In this document: one piece after another, positions 26,097 through 37,039 of the stretch
Layout of the letters: the number at the start of each line of letters is the position of its first letter
How positions within the stretch are numbered: position 1 is the stretch's first letter
Origin: Osmia lignaria lignaria
Lineage: Eukaryota; Arthropoda; Insecta; Hymenoptera; Megachilidae
NCBI RefSeq assembly: GCF_051020975.1
Contig: NC_135045.1
Span: forward strand, 7,194,501 to 7,258,500
Direction: 5' to 3'
DNA: 64,000 bases
Translations under genes and position numbers: made by a program
Notes under the pieces: generated by a model
The model's input: the letters and a program-made list of their open reading frames with translations, nothing else
Databases searched by the model: none
Told to the model about the DNA's origin: nothing

Positions 26097-26695
26097 GTTT
26101 CTGTTCTCAGCATTTTCCGTTTCAATTGTAATGGAAATTGTGATGTTAATTATATTTTCTGTTTCAGCATTTTATTGTTGAAATTTTTATTTTATGTTGT
26201 CTGTTTTGGGGGGTTTTTATAGTTTTAGGGGGTTTACTATTTTATTTCAGGGAATTATTCTCTTCTTATCGATTTCGTATTCTCGTTTCTTTTATTAAAT
26301 AGCTCTGAGGTTGCAATGGTAACTATGTTTTCTGTTCTTGGCATTTTCCATTTTAGCGATTATCGAAATTGTGGTGTTAATTATATTTTCTCTTTCAGAA
26401 TTTTATTGTTGAAATTTTTATTTTATGTTGTCTGTTTTGGGGGGTTTTATAGTTCTAGGGGGTTCACTATTTTATTTCAGAAAATTATTCTTTTCTTATT
26501 GATTTCATATGTAAGTATTATCTTATCTTCTCATATCATACATTCGAATTCTCGTTTCTTTTATTAAATAGCTCCGAGGTTGCAATGGTAATTATGTTTT
26601 CTGTTTCCATATTCTACCGTTTCAATTGTTACTGAGATTATGATGTTAATAATCATATTTTCTGTTACAGCATTTTATTGTTGAAGTGTTGTTAC
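26097..26695. repeat. Threefold tandem repeat, ~230-270 bp period
   Basis: Copies start near 26097, 26327 and 26596. Each opens with TTTTCTGTT, and contains ATGTTAAT or GTGTTAAT, ATATTTTCT and CATTTTATTGTTGAA-like text. The first two also share GTTGTCTGTTTTGGGGGG and AGCTCTGAGGTTGCAATGG (or the CTCCGAGG variant). Copy 2 has an extra ~38 bp; copy 3 is cut short near 26695. Confidence 0.8.
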
Positions 26696-27365
26696 GCAGG
26701 CGAGTACGTGCACCGGTGGATACTTTCGATTAAAAGGGAATTTTCTTTTGCTTTGCTCGCCTTTTGTGTTTTCTTTCTTTTTCGATTTTCTTTTCCTTTT
26801 CACTTTTGATTATGACGAGTATAACATTAGAATAGTAAGTACTTTAGGGTCCTTGTAATTATTTTCAAGGTAATTTAAAATATCATCGAGGGATTATTGA
26901 AGAATTCATTTGTTTTAAGTTACTTTTAAGTTGATTTTAAAATACTGTAAGCGAGTTAAGAACGAAAGTATGCGAGGAGATGAGTATGTGCATGCAGTTT
27001 ATGAACGAGTTATGTGTATGGACTAGTATGGAGGTATGATGCAAATTTTTTATCGGTATTGTGGTAAAGAATTTGCTGCCCAAATTGTGATGCGGCTGTC
27101 TATCCGAGGAAACAATTACATATCTCAGCATGTTAAGAGAAGTGTAATTGTCGCTTTACGATACTAAGCTGCCAACTTTGAAAACGAATGAAATTGTAAT
27201 TGATCGATGTGAAGATCGATGTGGGGGATCGGCGTGACCGTAAGTCTATCCTCCATTACGCGAGCCTACGGGCTAATTAGAGTCTATACTCGGTTATCTC
27301 GTTGGCAACAGCTTGATAGGCGAGGTCCTTGTTATGGTGGGAGGTTGGGACTAGGTGTTAGGGTG

Positions 27366-27460
27366 GGTCACAATCGTAGCCACCTCCACGTGGTGTGACC
27401 TGGTAATCGGTATCGTCGTCTAAACATTTATCAAATGATAATTTTTAGAAAACGATACCG
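27366..27460. repeat. Two hairpins in tandem
   Basis: Hairpin 1 (27366-27400): GGTCACA pairs with TGTGACC, with nested CCAC/GTGG. Hairpin 2 (27408-27460): the arm CGGTATCGTCGTCTAAA pairs with TTTAGAAAACGATACCG (15 of 17), and inside it TTATCA/TGATAA. Only 7 bp separate them. Such structures are common at transposon ends. Confidence 0.75.
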
Positions 27461-27990
27461 AGCTGAACGCTACGATGCGCGAAGATAAAGTAGTAACATA
27501 AATTTTTTCGAGTCAACTTTCTGATTCCTCTACTAATAAAAATACTTGTGTAAGTAATCGTTCATTATTGGAAAAATGATTTTTTGAGAATATTTACTGA
27601 CAGTATGTTAAATAAAATATACTTACAATTAGATTATATTTAGATATAATGAAATTTGTTAATAATAAGAGAAAATATGAAATATATTTTATTATTATTA
27701 TTAATTTTGAATCAAGACATATTCGCAAAAACAACAATACGCAACTGTTTTCCCTTCCTCTTGTATTGATAGAAAATTTTCATTTTCCTAACATTTATGG
27801 CGAGGCCTGCCGCCAAAACTACATTTCATGGCTTTATTTTAACTAGAGGGTATGATATAACTGCGGAACTCTCTGATTTTAATAATAAATAACGTAAATA
27901 AAGATCTATGGATAACTACGTCTGGTTGGTATCTATAACGTTATATAGAGATGGCGCCACTTGGAGTATAATACATATAAAACTAAGTAG

Positions 27991-28049
27991 CGTATTATAC
28001 TGTAGAATACCATGTATAATACATTGTATAATATCTCTCGTATAATACG
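27991..28049. repeat. Inverted repeat with GTATAATA words
   Basis: CGTATTATAC (27991-28000) is the exact reverse complement of GTATAATACG (28040-28049). Two more TGTATAATA words lie between, and another GTATAATAC lies just upstream near 27967. Confidence 0.65.
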
Positions 28050-28175
28050 TGCCCAACCCTGCTTGCTACTAATAAATGAATGTTCCCTTTGCCGATGATA
28101 AAAAAAAAGAAAAAATACACCTATGGCAGTAAAAATAACACCGGTGCTTCGGGGTCCCTAACACCCCAATATGAT

Positions 28176-28495
28176 ATCAGGTCGGTATTCCCCCTGTGGC
28201 TGGGGGGTTTAGAATGCAGCCACAGTATCCCCTACCTGTCGTAAGAGGCGACTAAAAGGGGGACGTAATAGAGCGAGCAAGACAGTATAATGTAAAAGTA
28301 CTTGTAAGGGAATGAAATGATTGTAACGTCGATGATGAGAAACAGAAGCAAAAGTATAGCAAATGTATATGAGTTGAGTTTTGAAAAAATCGCGCTTTCG
28401 CGCGTGGACGCTAACTTGCGTTGGGCAAAAAGGGGCCGTTAGCCCCTAAATAATGCCGCCCTCAAAAGAGGGAAACTTATTAATCAGGTCGGTAT
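28176..28495. mobile_element. Short retroposon-like insertion with 13 bp target duplication
   Basis: ATCAGGTCGGTAT occurs at 28176-28188 and again at 28483-28495, enclosing 294 bp. The insert starts with a C/G-rich stretch that can pair with itself (GTGGCTG...CAGCCAC), has CCTGTCGTAAGAGGCGACTA, a GC-rich hairpin-prone patch (near 28390-28445, e.g. GGGGC...GCCCC) and no ORF. A perfect 13 bp duplication around a short insert is typical of a SINE or 5'-truncated LINE. The family is not assigned. Confidence 0.65.
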
Positions 28496-28544
28496 GCAGA
28501 GAGCGCCACTGATGCACCGGGGTCCCTAACATCCCAAGTCATCT

Positions 28545-31500
28545 GCTATTGCGCCATCTATATAAAAGCGGCTTAAACTATTCGTTAACTTACCGACTGC
28601 CGAAGGGTCGATTACCGACTGTCGAAAGTTCAGTCGATAAGTCAATAATTTGTTGAGTAGTTTCCACCGCTTTTGAATAGATGGCGCGGTGGTCAAACTT
28701 TAAAAATACTTAATTCTAGGCGGTCTTCTCAAAATATAAGTTTATCAAATAATTATTCTAATAATTTTTTGGTCCTGTTTATAAATAATACGCAGAATTT
28801 CAGACGAAACAGTGTTATATTAGATGATCTCAAACCCTTGACCGGTAGTGTATATCAAAGGATTGCAATCTAGTTGATCCTATCCATCATTTCCCAATTG
28901 AATTTCGCTCGAGATTCGATCCGAACAATCGAATGAGGACGTTTCGATTTTCAAGCATAAATAAGTATAAGAATTGAATTCCACTACGGCTGTGGTATCG
29001 GTCACGATCGAATCAAATTTGCTGTGACGAGTTCGTCGATCAGCCCCGGGCGTAAATTCAACATCGATGTCAGGCGAACACCTACCTTCTGGATACTGTT
29101 ATATCATAGAATCTTGAATGGACGCTGAAGGGATTTCTCATCATTTTGTTCAGAATATAATGATCTCGGTGGTATGAGAAAATTGATTGAACTTCGATCG
29201 TTGCGCACTTGACCCAGCACAGTCGTGAGAAATGTACGAGATAAAACTTCCTTAACGGACAAAAAAGAATGCTATTGATAATGCATTGTTCGATAGTATC
29301 GTATCTGCTATCAGATATGCTTGATCATGGGAGTCGGAAACAATCAGTGCATGATAACAGAGAAAAAGAGTATTGATTTATTTTCTTTTTGTCAATGAAA
29401 ACAATCGATACATCAACTGGTCTACGCTCGATCCCGTGCAGAGATTCATTATACACCGGGTCCCGAAGTAGGAACAGATCGATTAACGCGTCAATTTGCA
29501 TTTAAGCGTAACTAACTTAATGCATACAGGCTGCAGATGCATACATGCAAAGTAACCTGTGCCTTACAAATGATGGCTCGGTCTGAGAGTACCATTTGTT
29601 ACTCATGCTACGAACAAATTTCTGTTTTGCATAATGGAACAGATGGAGTAGGTACTTCTCCAAGAGTTTCGTTCGATTTCATTAGCAATCTATCAATTTT
29701 CCTATTCTCTTAGCAAATTTCAAAGATCTCTTCATTTACCGAGACTCATCTACAATTCTACACTGTACAGTAACAAGGGCATAAAATTATTTTTAATCAG
29801 TAACCTTGAATTCGTTTCTTTAATGTATTACAGACAGAAAGCAAAGTGAAATGAAAGAAAATATTGAACCCTGAATTAAGACAGTGACCGACGAAGGCAA
29901 CGAGGTGTCGATAATGAATCTCAGCGTTAATTAGCCCCCGAAGGTGAGGCGATAGATAGCCGGTCGTGGCATACCGATATCTTCTTCTTAGTCTCTCACA
30001 CACGTCGCTAAGTAAAGCTTAACTGAAACGTCACGCCACTTGTTACTCGTTAGTGTGCACGATGCCATCTTTACTGCTGGCCACTCGGTCGGGTTACTCC
30101 TACGGCAGCCGCATCGATACCAGCACGCTCGTGTAATTAACAATGTTCCCCGCCTTTGTCCGGCCTTGGTCAGCTCGAGTTTCTTAGACCGATTTCGTCG
30201 AAGATCTGACTTATTGCTTTTGCTTTTAAACGGATCTGCTAAGTATCGTCTAACTAAGTACCGCCTTCGTTCAATTCCGTTTTTAACCCCTTATCTTATC
30301 GTTTCCTCGGCAGGTGTGAATCGAAGAAATCAATGCTAAGTCGAGGTTTTTGATTTTTAAAAGAATCTCCTAATTCTTGGGGGAATTAAATGGAATTAGG
30401 GAAACTGTCTCGTAGAAGAAACTCGTATAGCGTTAAATTGCATCAAGCGGAGTTAGTTTGTCCGGTAAGAAGGAGCGTGGTCCAATCTTGAAGGTATCTT
30501 TCGAGCGTGGACAGAGAGTGCTTCCATTACGCTGGGCGGTGGTCCCTCGTTATATCCGGGACAGGCAAGTCCGTAGCTGCTCATCTGATAGTCCGAGGAT
30601 TTATGGCGGCCCTGATGGTTCATTTAACGCTGACATGACTGGACAGGGGCGGGTCGAAACGCTTTTACGTACGTGTGCGCGTCCACTAACGCGACAATAC
30701 GGAAATATCTTGTTAAAAACAGGTTGAGTAACGCTATAGATTGGCCGATTTAACTGCATACGCATCCATCAAGTGCATCAATTGGGAAATAAGCCTAAAC
30801 TACGCCTCGAAAAACCTTTATTAAATAGTTGCCGTTCGCTAATCGGATAGGGGAACGTTCCTTTTCAGCGAGGGAAATATTCGCGTGAATCTGTGTTTCT
30901 GGTTAAACCTGGAAGGTAAAATCTCTCGTCTACAATATATAATTTATATACGATAAGTTTCGTCATGAATTTTTGTCATTTATAAAAATTAAAATAGACT
31001 AAATGGGGAAAAAAGGAAGCAAAATACGAAATTAAAACAGTAAATACTATTAATTTATATAATTAAAATTTGGATATATTTATCTTATTCCTCGTTTCAC
31101 ACTTTCAATGACGAAATTCAATATGGAAATGAAGTCTCGTAAATTACGCCTGGCGAATAATAAAACTCGTGAAATACACATGTTCGTGGTCGAACCATAG
31201 CAGCAATAAAATGTAACTTATAAAGATCCAGGTTTGATAAACATGGAACTATCATAATACGTAATTTTTTAATCACATTACACACTACTTTAACTAATCA
31301 CGTAGTTAATAAAGAAATTTCGCAAATTGCCGATGTTGTACTAGCTGATTATTGAATTTGACGAGGAGTCGTATAAACCGCGGGGCGCGCAGTCGGTGGC
31401 CGCAAACGACCAATAAAACATAATCTATGCTTCGTCCACAATACTGCCAGCACTTTCTTGCTCGTTTCACTGTTAACTTATTCGGTACAGACTTTGCTTC

Positions 31501-32870
31501 GAGATTGAGTCGTAAGATGGACAGTTGCAGTCGATTTGTACAAGAAGTTTCGAAAGAGGAACTTCGGAATTGCTTTCTTTTTATTAACTCTACGATAATT
31601 AAAAATAATTTATTTTCTTCCCTTCTATTTTTCATTTTTCCATAAGGAAACGTGTAAAAAGTATCATTATTTCTTAATTTATATTCATCAAGAAGTCTCT
31701 GTCAGCTTCATAAATCTAATATCTGAATAGATTCGTTCCACGATCTTACCAACGGTAATATTCAAGGCGTACTTTCGATCCAACGAAACGTCAAACACGT
31801 CGACATTTTACAGAACACATTGAAGCGGTGCAAGATTCTACGGAACCTTGATATTCTCTGTCGTGCGCTAAGTAACTGGTTAAGGTAAAGCTAATAATCG
31901 CAGACGCTAGACGCTCCTGTATACCTTTCTACAACCGATTTACGAGAGCTGCATCATTGTGCAATTGAATTCGTTCGTGATCAACCTTGGCTACCGGTAC
32001 AATTCTCCTCTATTCGCTTATCGTTTTCGTACCTTGTAAAAAAAAAAAAAAAACAGAAATAAAGAAAAAGCGAAATAGATTTCATCAGTATCGAAGCTCT
32101 TCCTTCTCCGAGACGTATCTTAGACGTTTCTAATTTGCATAAACACTTCTCCATAGAAAGTAAATTATCCACAAGAAAGATTGGACGATCTTAAGCAAGC
32201 GTTATGCAAGAATTTCAGGGCGATGGAGGAAGAGAGAAAGAAACGCGACCGAAAGTTCAGTCAGACTATTAAAAGTGCGTGGAGGCGATGGTTAATTCTA
32301 CAGCTGTCGGGTAACGCGAAATAAATATAAATCCGTGAGCAGCTAAGAGAGTCTGGCTCGATAGAAAAATATGAACGTTCGCGGAGCACAGCTCCCTTTC
32401 GTCGTTCGCCTAAGAGGGAACTGCGAAATGCGTAAAGAACATTTTATGGCGTTGAGTTTCTTGCATGTGCGTATGTATGCAACCCGCTGCACACCGCTGC
32501 CGTGGGAAACGTGACACGAAGGCTCGCTCCTAAACCTGAAAAGCTGTTTCGAGACCGTAGATAGAGGTCGACGGTAGCCGTACCGGCAGCTCGACTTGCT
32601 CGTTGCCGAAAGAAAAAAGGATTAAAAGAAGGAAAGGGATCTTTGATGGTCGGCCAATAAATTACTCATTTGTTTGTCATCAAACATGACCGAAACGTCA
32701 TCGAAACGTTCGGCGATCGTTTACGAACAGATCGCGATCGAGGAATTCACCGAATGCCTGTTGAATATTTGAGGTAGATGTCTTTTCCAGAGAACATTTC
32801 GACGTTGCTTCGAAGCGGACGAAGATTGATGCTTATTGATGATTAAATAAACGATGATATTGCTTCTGAG
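28545..32870. other. Gene-free stretch
   Basis: No supported gene. Near 28588-28630 the phrase TACCGACTGnCGAA is repeated. Open frames at 30040-30339 and 30458-30727 show no family motif. An A homopolymer lies at about 32039-32052. Confidence 0.55.
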
Positions 32871-32874
32871 ATGG

Positions 32875-33154
32875 CAGAACCTTGTTTGTTTCATCGAAAT
32901 TTTAATCAATGTCTCATTAATTCAACTTATACTAAATTTAAGTTACTATTATTAGAATTAGTACTCAGATACTGTTGTATTTTATTGGGAAGGTAGTGGG
33001 AAGGTGGAATGAACAATGCTACTGGTATTAAGATCACAGAACCTTGTTTATTTCAACGAAATTTTAATTAATGTCTAATTAATTCAGTTTACACTAAATC
33101 TAAGTTACTATTATTAAAATTAGTACTCAGATTCTTCTGTATTTTATTAGGAAG
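32875..33154. repeat. Tandem duplication, period 162 bp
   Basis: 32875-32992 and 33037-33154 align over about 118 bp with few changes. Both start CAGAACCTTGTTT and contain AAGTTACTATTATTA and TTAGTACTCAGAT. Old local duplication in noncoding DNA. Confidence 0.8.
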
Positions 33155-33159
33155 TCGAT

Positions 33160-34900
33160 TCTTTTTATTCTTGATATTTATTTACATAGTATTGACAAAT
33201 GCTCATTTTATTTATTTCAATAATTTCTGGGAAAGCGTGGAACCTTGCCCCACCTTTATCTCTACCTACTCCAATACGTAACAGAACATTCATTCTCATC
33301 GCGGGATTCAAGTTTGTCGTTGTTTCTTGCAACGTGGTCGTCGCGAAATGATCAGCTTCCTCGTAAAGATCCGGAGATATGACATGCGTTACAGGCTAAC
33401 GCGGACTTTCTGCGATGCAGTTTCGCAGAAATGCAAGCGCGCGTGTCTGCTTACCTGCACCGACGTACTCGACGATCTTTTGTTTCGCAAAGTCGCCTCG
33501 TTATCCGCGAGTTGCGAGCCCGGTACCATTGTATCAAACTCGCAAATACGGTGGCCAGGTTTCTATCGCGTCCCGGCGATGATTCCGTTTCGTAAAAGAA
33601 ACGTCAGCCTTCCCTTATTCATCCGAGATCCATGCCGAGATTTAGTTACTTCTGTTTCTAGCCACGAGAACCGGTAGGGTAATTTTCACCGTGAAAACAT
33701 CATTTCTTCGGTGCAATCCACTTCGACTACAGTGAGATCGAATCACGGTGTCACCATAAATGGTATTAGTATGCCGTTAGATAAACGAAAGCCTTTATGC
33801 AAATTCATTCAATAGTTATATTCGATCGTATTGCGTGCACATGTGTTTTGAAATAATAAAATCAAATTTTAAAATACTTGAAATAAATTCTAATTTCAAT
33901 GGATTCAATTAAATTTCGTGTAATGTCATTTTAGTCTCGTGGAAGGGACATGAAATCTCTATTTACCAAGTCCAGAATAATCCTGCGTTCTGTATACTTC
34001 CACCGGTACCACACGCTTGTTAAAACGCGTCAAATTAAATCTATTAATCGTAGCAAGCTCCAGTCCCTTTTACGAGCCGCGGACGTTTTCGTAATTCACT
34101 TTCTAATGGTCGGCTAAAATTATATCGTCACATTTACCACGGTAACGGTCCCGCACCGTGTACTACTCAGTCCCTTACAGGTACACAGTCAAATAAGCTT
34201 ACTACGAATGTGCACACGAGGCATGATTTATAATCACGAGTGTCGCAAAAAGATGTCTTGATTTTGCTCACGCACATCATAGAGCAACGGTGTTGGACCT
34301 CTTCAGTTCTTTTTTCTATGACGTTCTCCTTCGTGATATTTTACAAAATTTACTTAATATTAAACAGAATTTTTTAATTTTTCGCGGACAAGATATATTG
34401 CTTCTTGACTTCATTGTTAGTTCTTAATTGGTGAGTTTAAACGTCTTCTTAGCGCGTCTCGAAGTACAATTGCAAAATGACACGAGGTCCCGACGTTTCT
34501 AAATGAAACAGCTCTATAAGCAAAGATACAAATATATTTGCACCTCGCACCCACTAATGATGACAAATATGTATCCACACGAGCTGGTCGACGCGATTAA
34601 TAACGAGCGCGGACACACCGGGCCATTCGTTACATACAACTTTACGCAAACGTATATTTCAGTGTAACGGTAATCACGTTGGCTTTATTGCAGGTATACC
34701 TTTGCCCAGGATTGGTGAACAATTTTTCGCGTTATCGTCCGGATGTCTATACAGAAAAAATTCAATGCGGTTGATAAACGAGCTGTGCTACGGTTTACAT
34801 GTTCAAGAATATCCAAACACATTTATCCGAAGAGCAGGATTAAAAATCTCCTGTCTACTCACAGGTATAAAATTAAAAATTCTATTTTATCGACATTTTT
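33160..34900. other. Gene-free stretch
   Basis: No supported gene. A 116-codon frame at 33327-33677 has no recognisable domain. Confidence 0.5.
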
Positions 34901-35219
34901 CATAGATTTTAACGATCTATCGTTATCATTACAGAATCAACAAGACTCAACGTGCCTTTGTTCTCGAGGAGTTATGATTTTGGGGTCCCAGACACCCCCA
35001 AGCACAGTTAGATCTGCATGTACAAAACACAATCAGTATGACAATCGTGCCTGTTTTACCAGTTCCTCTTTTATCCCACCTCGCACAGCGTATTGAAGAG
35101 ATACAATTTTTACTCCCTCTGACCCTATTTTTTATAAATTAATTAAAACTAATACAAGACAAACATGTATTCACTTCATGTGTCTTGATAAATAAATCAT
35201 TTTAAAAAAGCAACTGAAT

Positions 35220-35395
35220 TATTATTTAATTTACCCAATTTTCTTTCTGAGTTATTTATTTAATTTGCACAATTTTCGTTCTGTGTAATGTACGTAATTT
35301 CTTTCCTCAATTATTTATTTAATTGACTTAAATTCTTCTCTTATTTTATTTATTCAATGTACCTTGCTTTCCTTCTCAGTTATTTATATAAAGAA
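35220..35395. repeat. Degenerate AT-rich tandem repeat
   Basis: TTATTTATTTAATT-type cores recur every ~30-60 bp with pyrimidine-rich spacers (CTTTCTGAG, TTCGTTCTG, CTTTCCTCAA). Part of the second repeat island. Confidence 0.6.
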
Positions 35396-35476
35396 TTGTT
35401 TGATCTTTAATAAATTATTAACATAGTACACATGAAAATCAATCTTAAAATGACCTAGAACGAGGTGTGACTTCCA

Positions 35477-35528
35477 CAGTCTTATACCAACAGCCGAGGG
35501 ATGCGGATCAACTCGTCAAACATATACA
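35477..35528 (+). repeat. Dispersed segment shared with 22683-22734
   Basis: Second copy of the 52 bp segment, same orientation, ~75% identical. It lies upstream of the minisatellite arm, as the first copy lies upstream of its tandem array. Confidence 0.65.
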
Positions 35529-35854
35529 TATCTCTAATTTCCTTTCAGAGTTTATTTAATTTATTTTATTTATTTCCTTTTCTTATTAAATAAGCTTATC
35601 AAGAGGGAATAACATTTATGATTATACCCCGCTTCTGGGCATTAGCCGACCATCCCTTTTATTTCACTTTTTCCAGTTATTTATTATTTTATCTCCCTTT
35701 ATAGGCCCACACTTTTCAGTTATTAATTATTTTATCCTTCTTTATGAGAAGGTTCTTTAAATTCTTTTCATAAGTCTCGCGGGGACTACCCCTGAACCAC
35801 TGTATCCCCGTATCCCTTATAGCACTTAATTCCTCCCATTACACGCTCCCTCAC

Positions 35855-36040
35855 ATCTCCGTATCTCTTACATCCCTGCATCCCTTATGTTCCTGCATCT
35901 CTTATATCCTTGTATTCCTTATTTCACCACATCCCTTACATTTATGCATTCCTTACATCCCTGCATTTCCTATATTTCTGCATCTCGTATATGCCGGCAT
36001 CCTTTACATCTCTGTATCCCTTACACTCCTGAATTCTCCC
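35855..36040 (+). repeat. Left minisatellite arm (CATCCCTTACATCCCTG-like)
   Basis: Degenerate ~16-18 bp units built on CATCCCTTA and CATCCCTG. The complement of this array appears at 36711-36970, so the two form inverted arms of one structure. Confidence 0.75.
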
Positions 36041-36112
36041 TGCATCACTTGTACCCTTTCAAACCTTATAATAAATATATTATAAATAATCTACATATGG
36101 CGACTGGTTCGA

Positions 36113-36172
36113 GTAAAGGTAAGTAAAGGTAAATAACGGTAAGTAAAGGTAAGTACAGGTAAGTAAAGTCTA
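36113..36172 (+). repeat. Decamer array GTAAAGGTAA x6
   Basis: Six contiguous 10 bp units: GTAAAGGTAA in units 1, 2 and 4, with ATAACGGTAA, GTACAGGTAA and GTAAAGTCTA as variants. The junctions create GGTAAGT four times (from 36118, 36138, 36148 and 36158), the metazoan 5' splice-site consensus. Confidence 0.9.
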
Positions 36173-36212
36173 GTGAAAAATAATTTTAAATTTAAATTTT
36201 TGCAAAATTTAA

Positions 36213-36620
36213 TTCCTTTTTTGGCCGCCAGAGGGCGCTGGTTCGACGTCGAAATTTTAGTTCAAATTTTTCCCGCTAGAGGGCCAAAATTTCGGCAAGC
36301 TTTAGTTCCTTTTTTCAAAACCAGATGGCGCTGATTCGACGTCGAAATTTTAGTTCACATTTTTGCCGCCAGAGGGCCAAAATTACTGCATGCTTTAGTT
36401 CCTTTTTTCAAAACCAGATGGCGCTGATTCGACATCGAAAATTTAGTTCACATTTTTGCTGCCAGAGGGCCAAAATTTCTGCATGCTTTAGTTCCTTTTT
36501 TCAAAATCAGATGGCGCTGATTCGACATCGAAAATTTAGTTCACATTTTTGCCGCCAGAGGGCCAAAATTTCTGCAGGCTTTAGTTCCTTTTTTCAAAAC
36601 CAGAGGACGCAAATTTCGCA
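36213..36620. repeat. 93 bp tandem array, four full units plus a partial
   Basis: Units at 36213-36305, 36306-36398, 36399-36491 and 36492-36584, then a partial fifth. Each starts TTCCTTTTTT and contains GCCGCCAGAGGGCCAAAA or a variant. Because 93 is a multiple of three, one frame stays open through units 2-4, yielding a 31-residue repeat; this is a by-product of the array. The array is bounded by inverted arms 36208-36239 and 36630-36661. Confidence 0.9.
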
Positions 36621-36710
36621 CGTGGAAACAGCGCCCCCTGGCGGTACAAAAAGGAACTAAATTTGTAGAATATCGCAGCCCTCATAGCCGCAAAAGTTCC
36701 AACTGAGGGA

Positions 36711-36970
36711 GGTACTGGGATGTATGGAATGCAGGAATATAAGTGATCCAAGGATGTAAGGGATGCAGGGATGTAAGGGCTGCAGAAATGAAAAGGATGG
36801 AGTAATATAAAGAAAGCAGGGATTTGGTAAATGAGGAGATGTAAGGGATGCAGAGATATGAAGAAAGCAGGAATGTAAGGAATGCAGAGGTGTAAAGGAT
36901 ACCAGGAATGTAAGAGATGGAGAGATGTGAGGGCTGCAGGTATGTAAGGAATGGAGGGATGAAACGAATG
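36711..36970 (-). repeat. Right minisatellite arm (inverse of the left arm)
   Basis: Units built on GGGATGTAAGGGATGCAG, the complement of the left arm. Together with 35855-36040 it makes a foldback-like structure around the 93 bp array. Confidence 0.75.
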
Positions 36971-37039
36971 CGAGAAGTAAAAGGGATGGTGGATAAAATA
37001 GGAAGCATTTGAAAAGGCTGGTCCCATCGAGGCTATAAA

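Noticed and set aside
36213..36620. Regular 93 bp repeats as a CRISPR array
   Set aside because: Whole units repeat with no unique spacers, and the DNA is eukaryotic.
36581..37027. 148-codon minus frame rich in Pro, His, Ser and Leu, and a similar plus frame at 35887-36126
   Set aside because: Both are translations of the two minisatellite arms, so the resemblance reflects their inverted relation.
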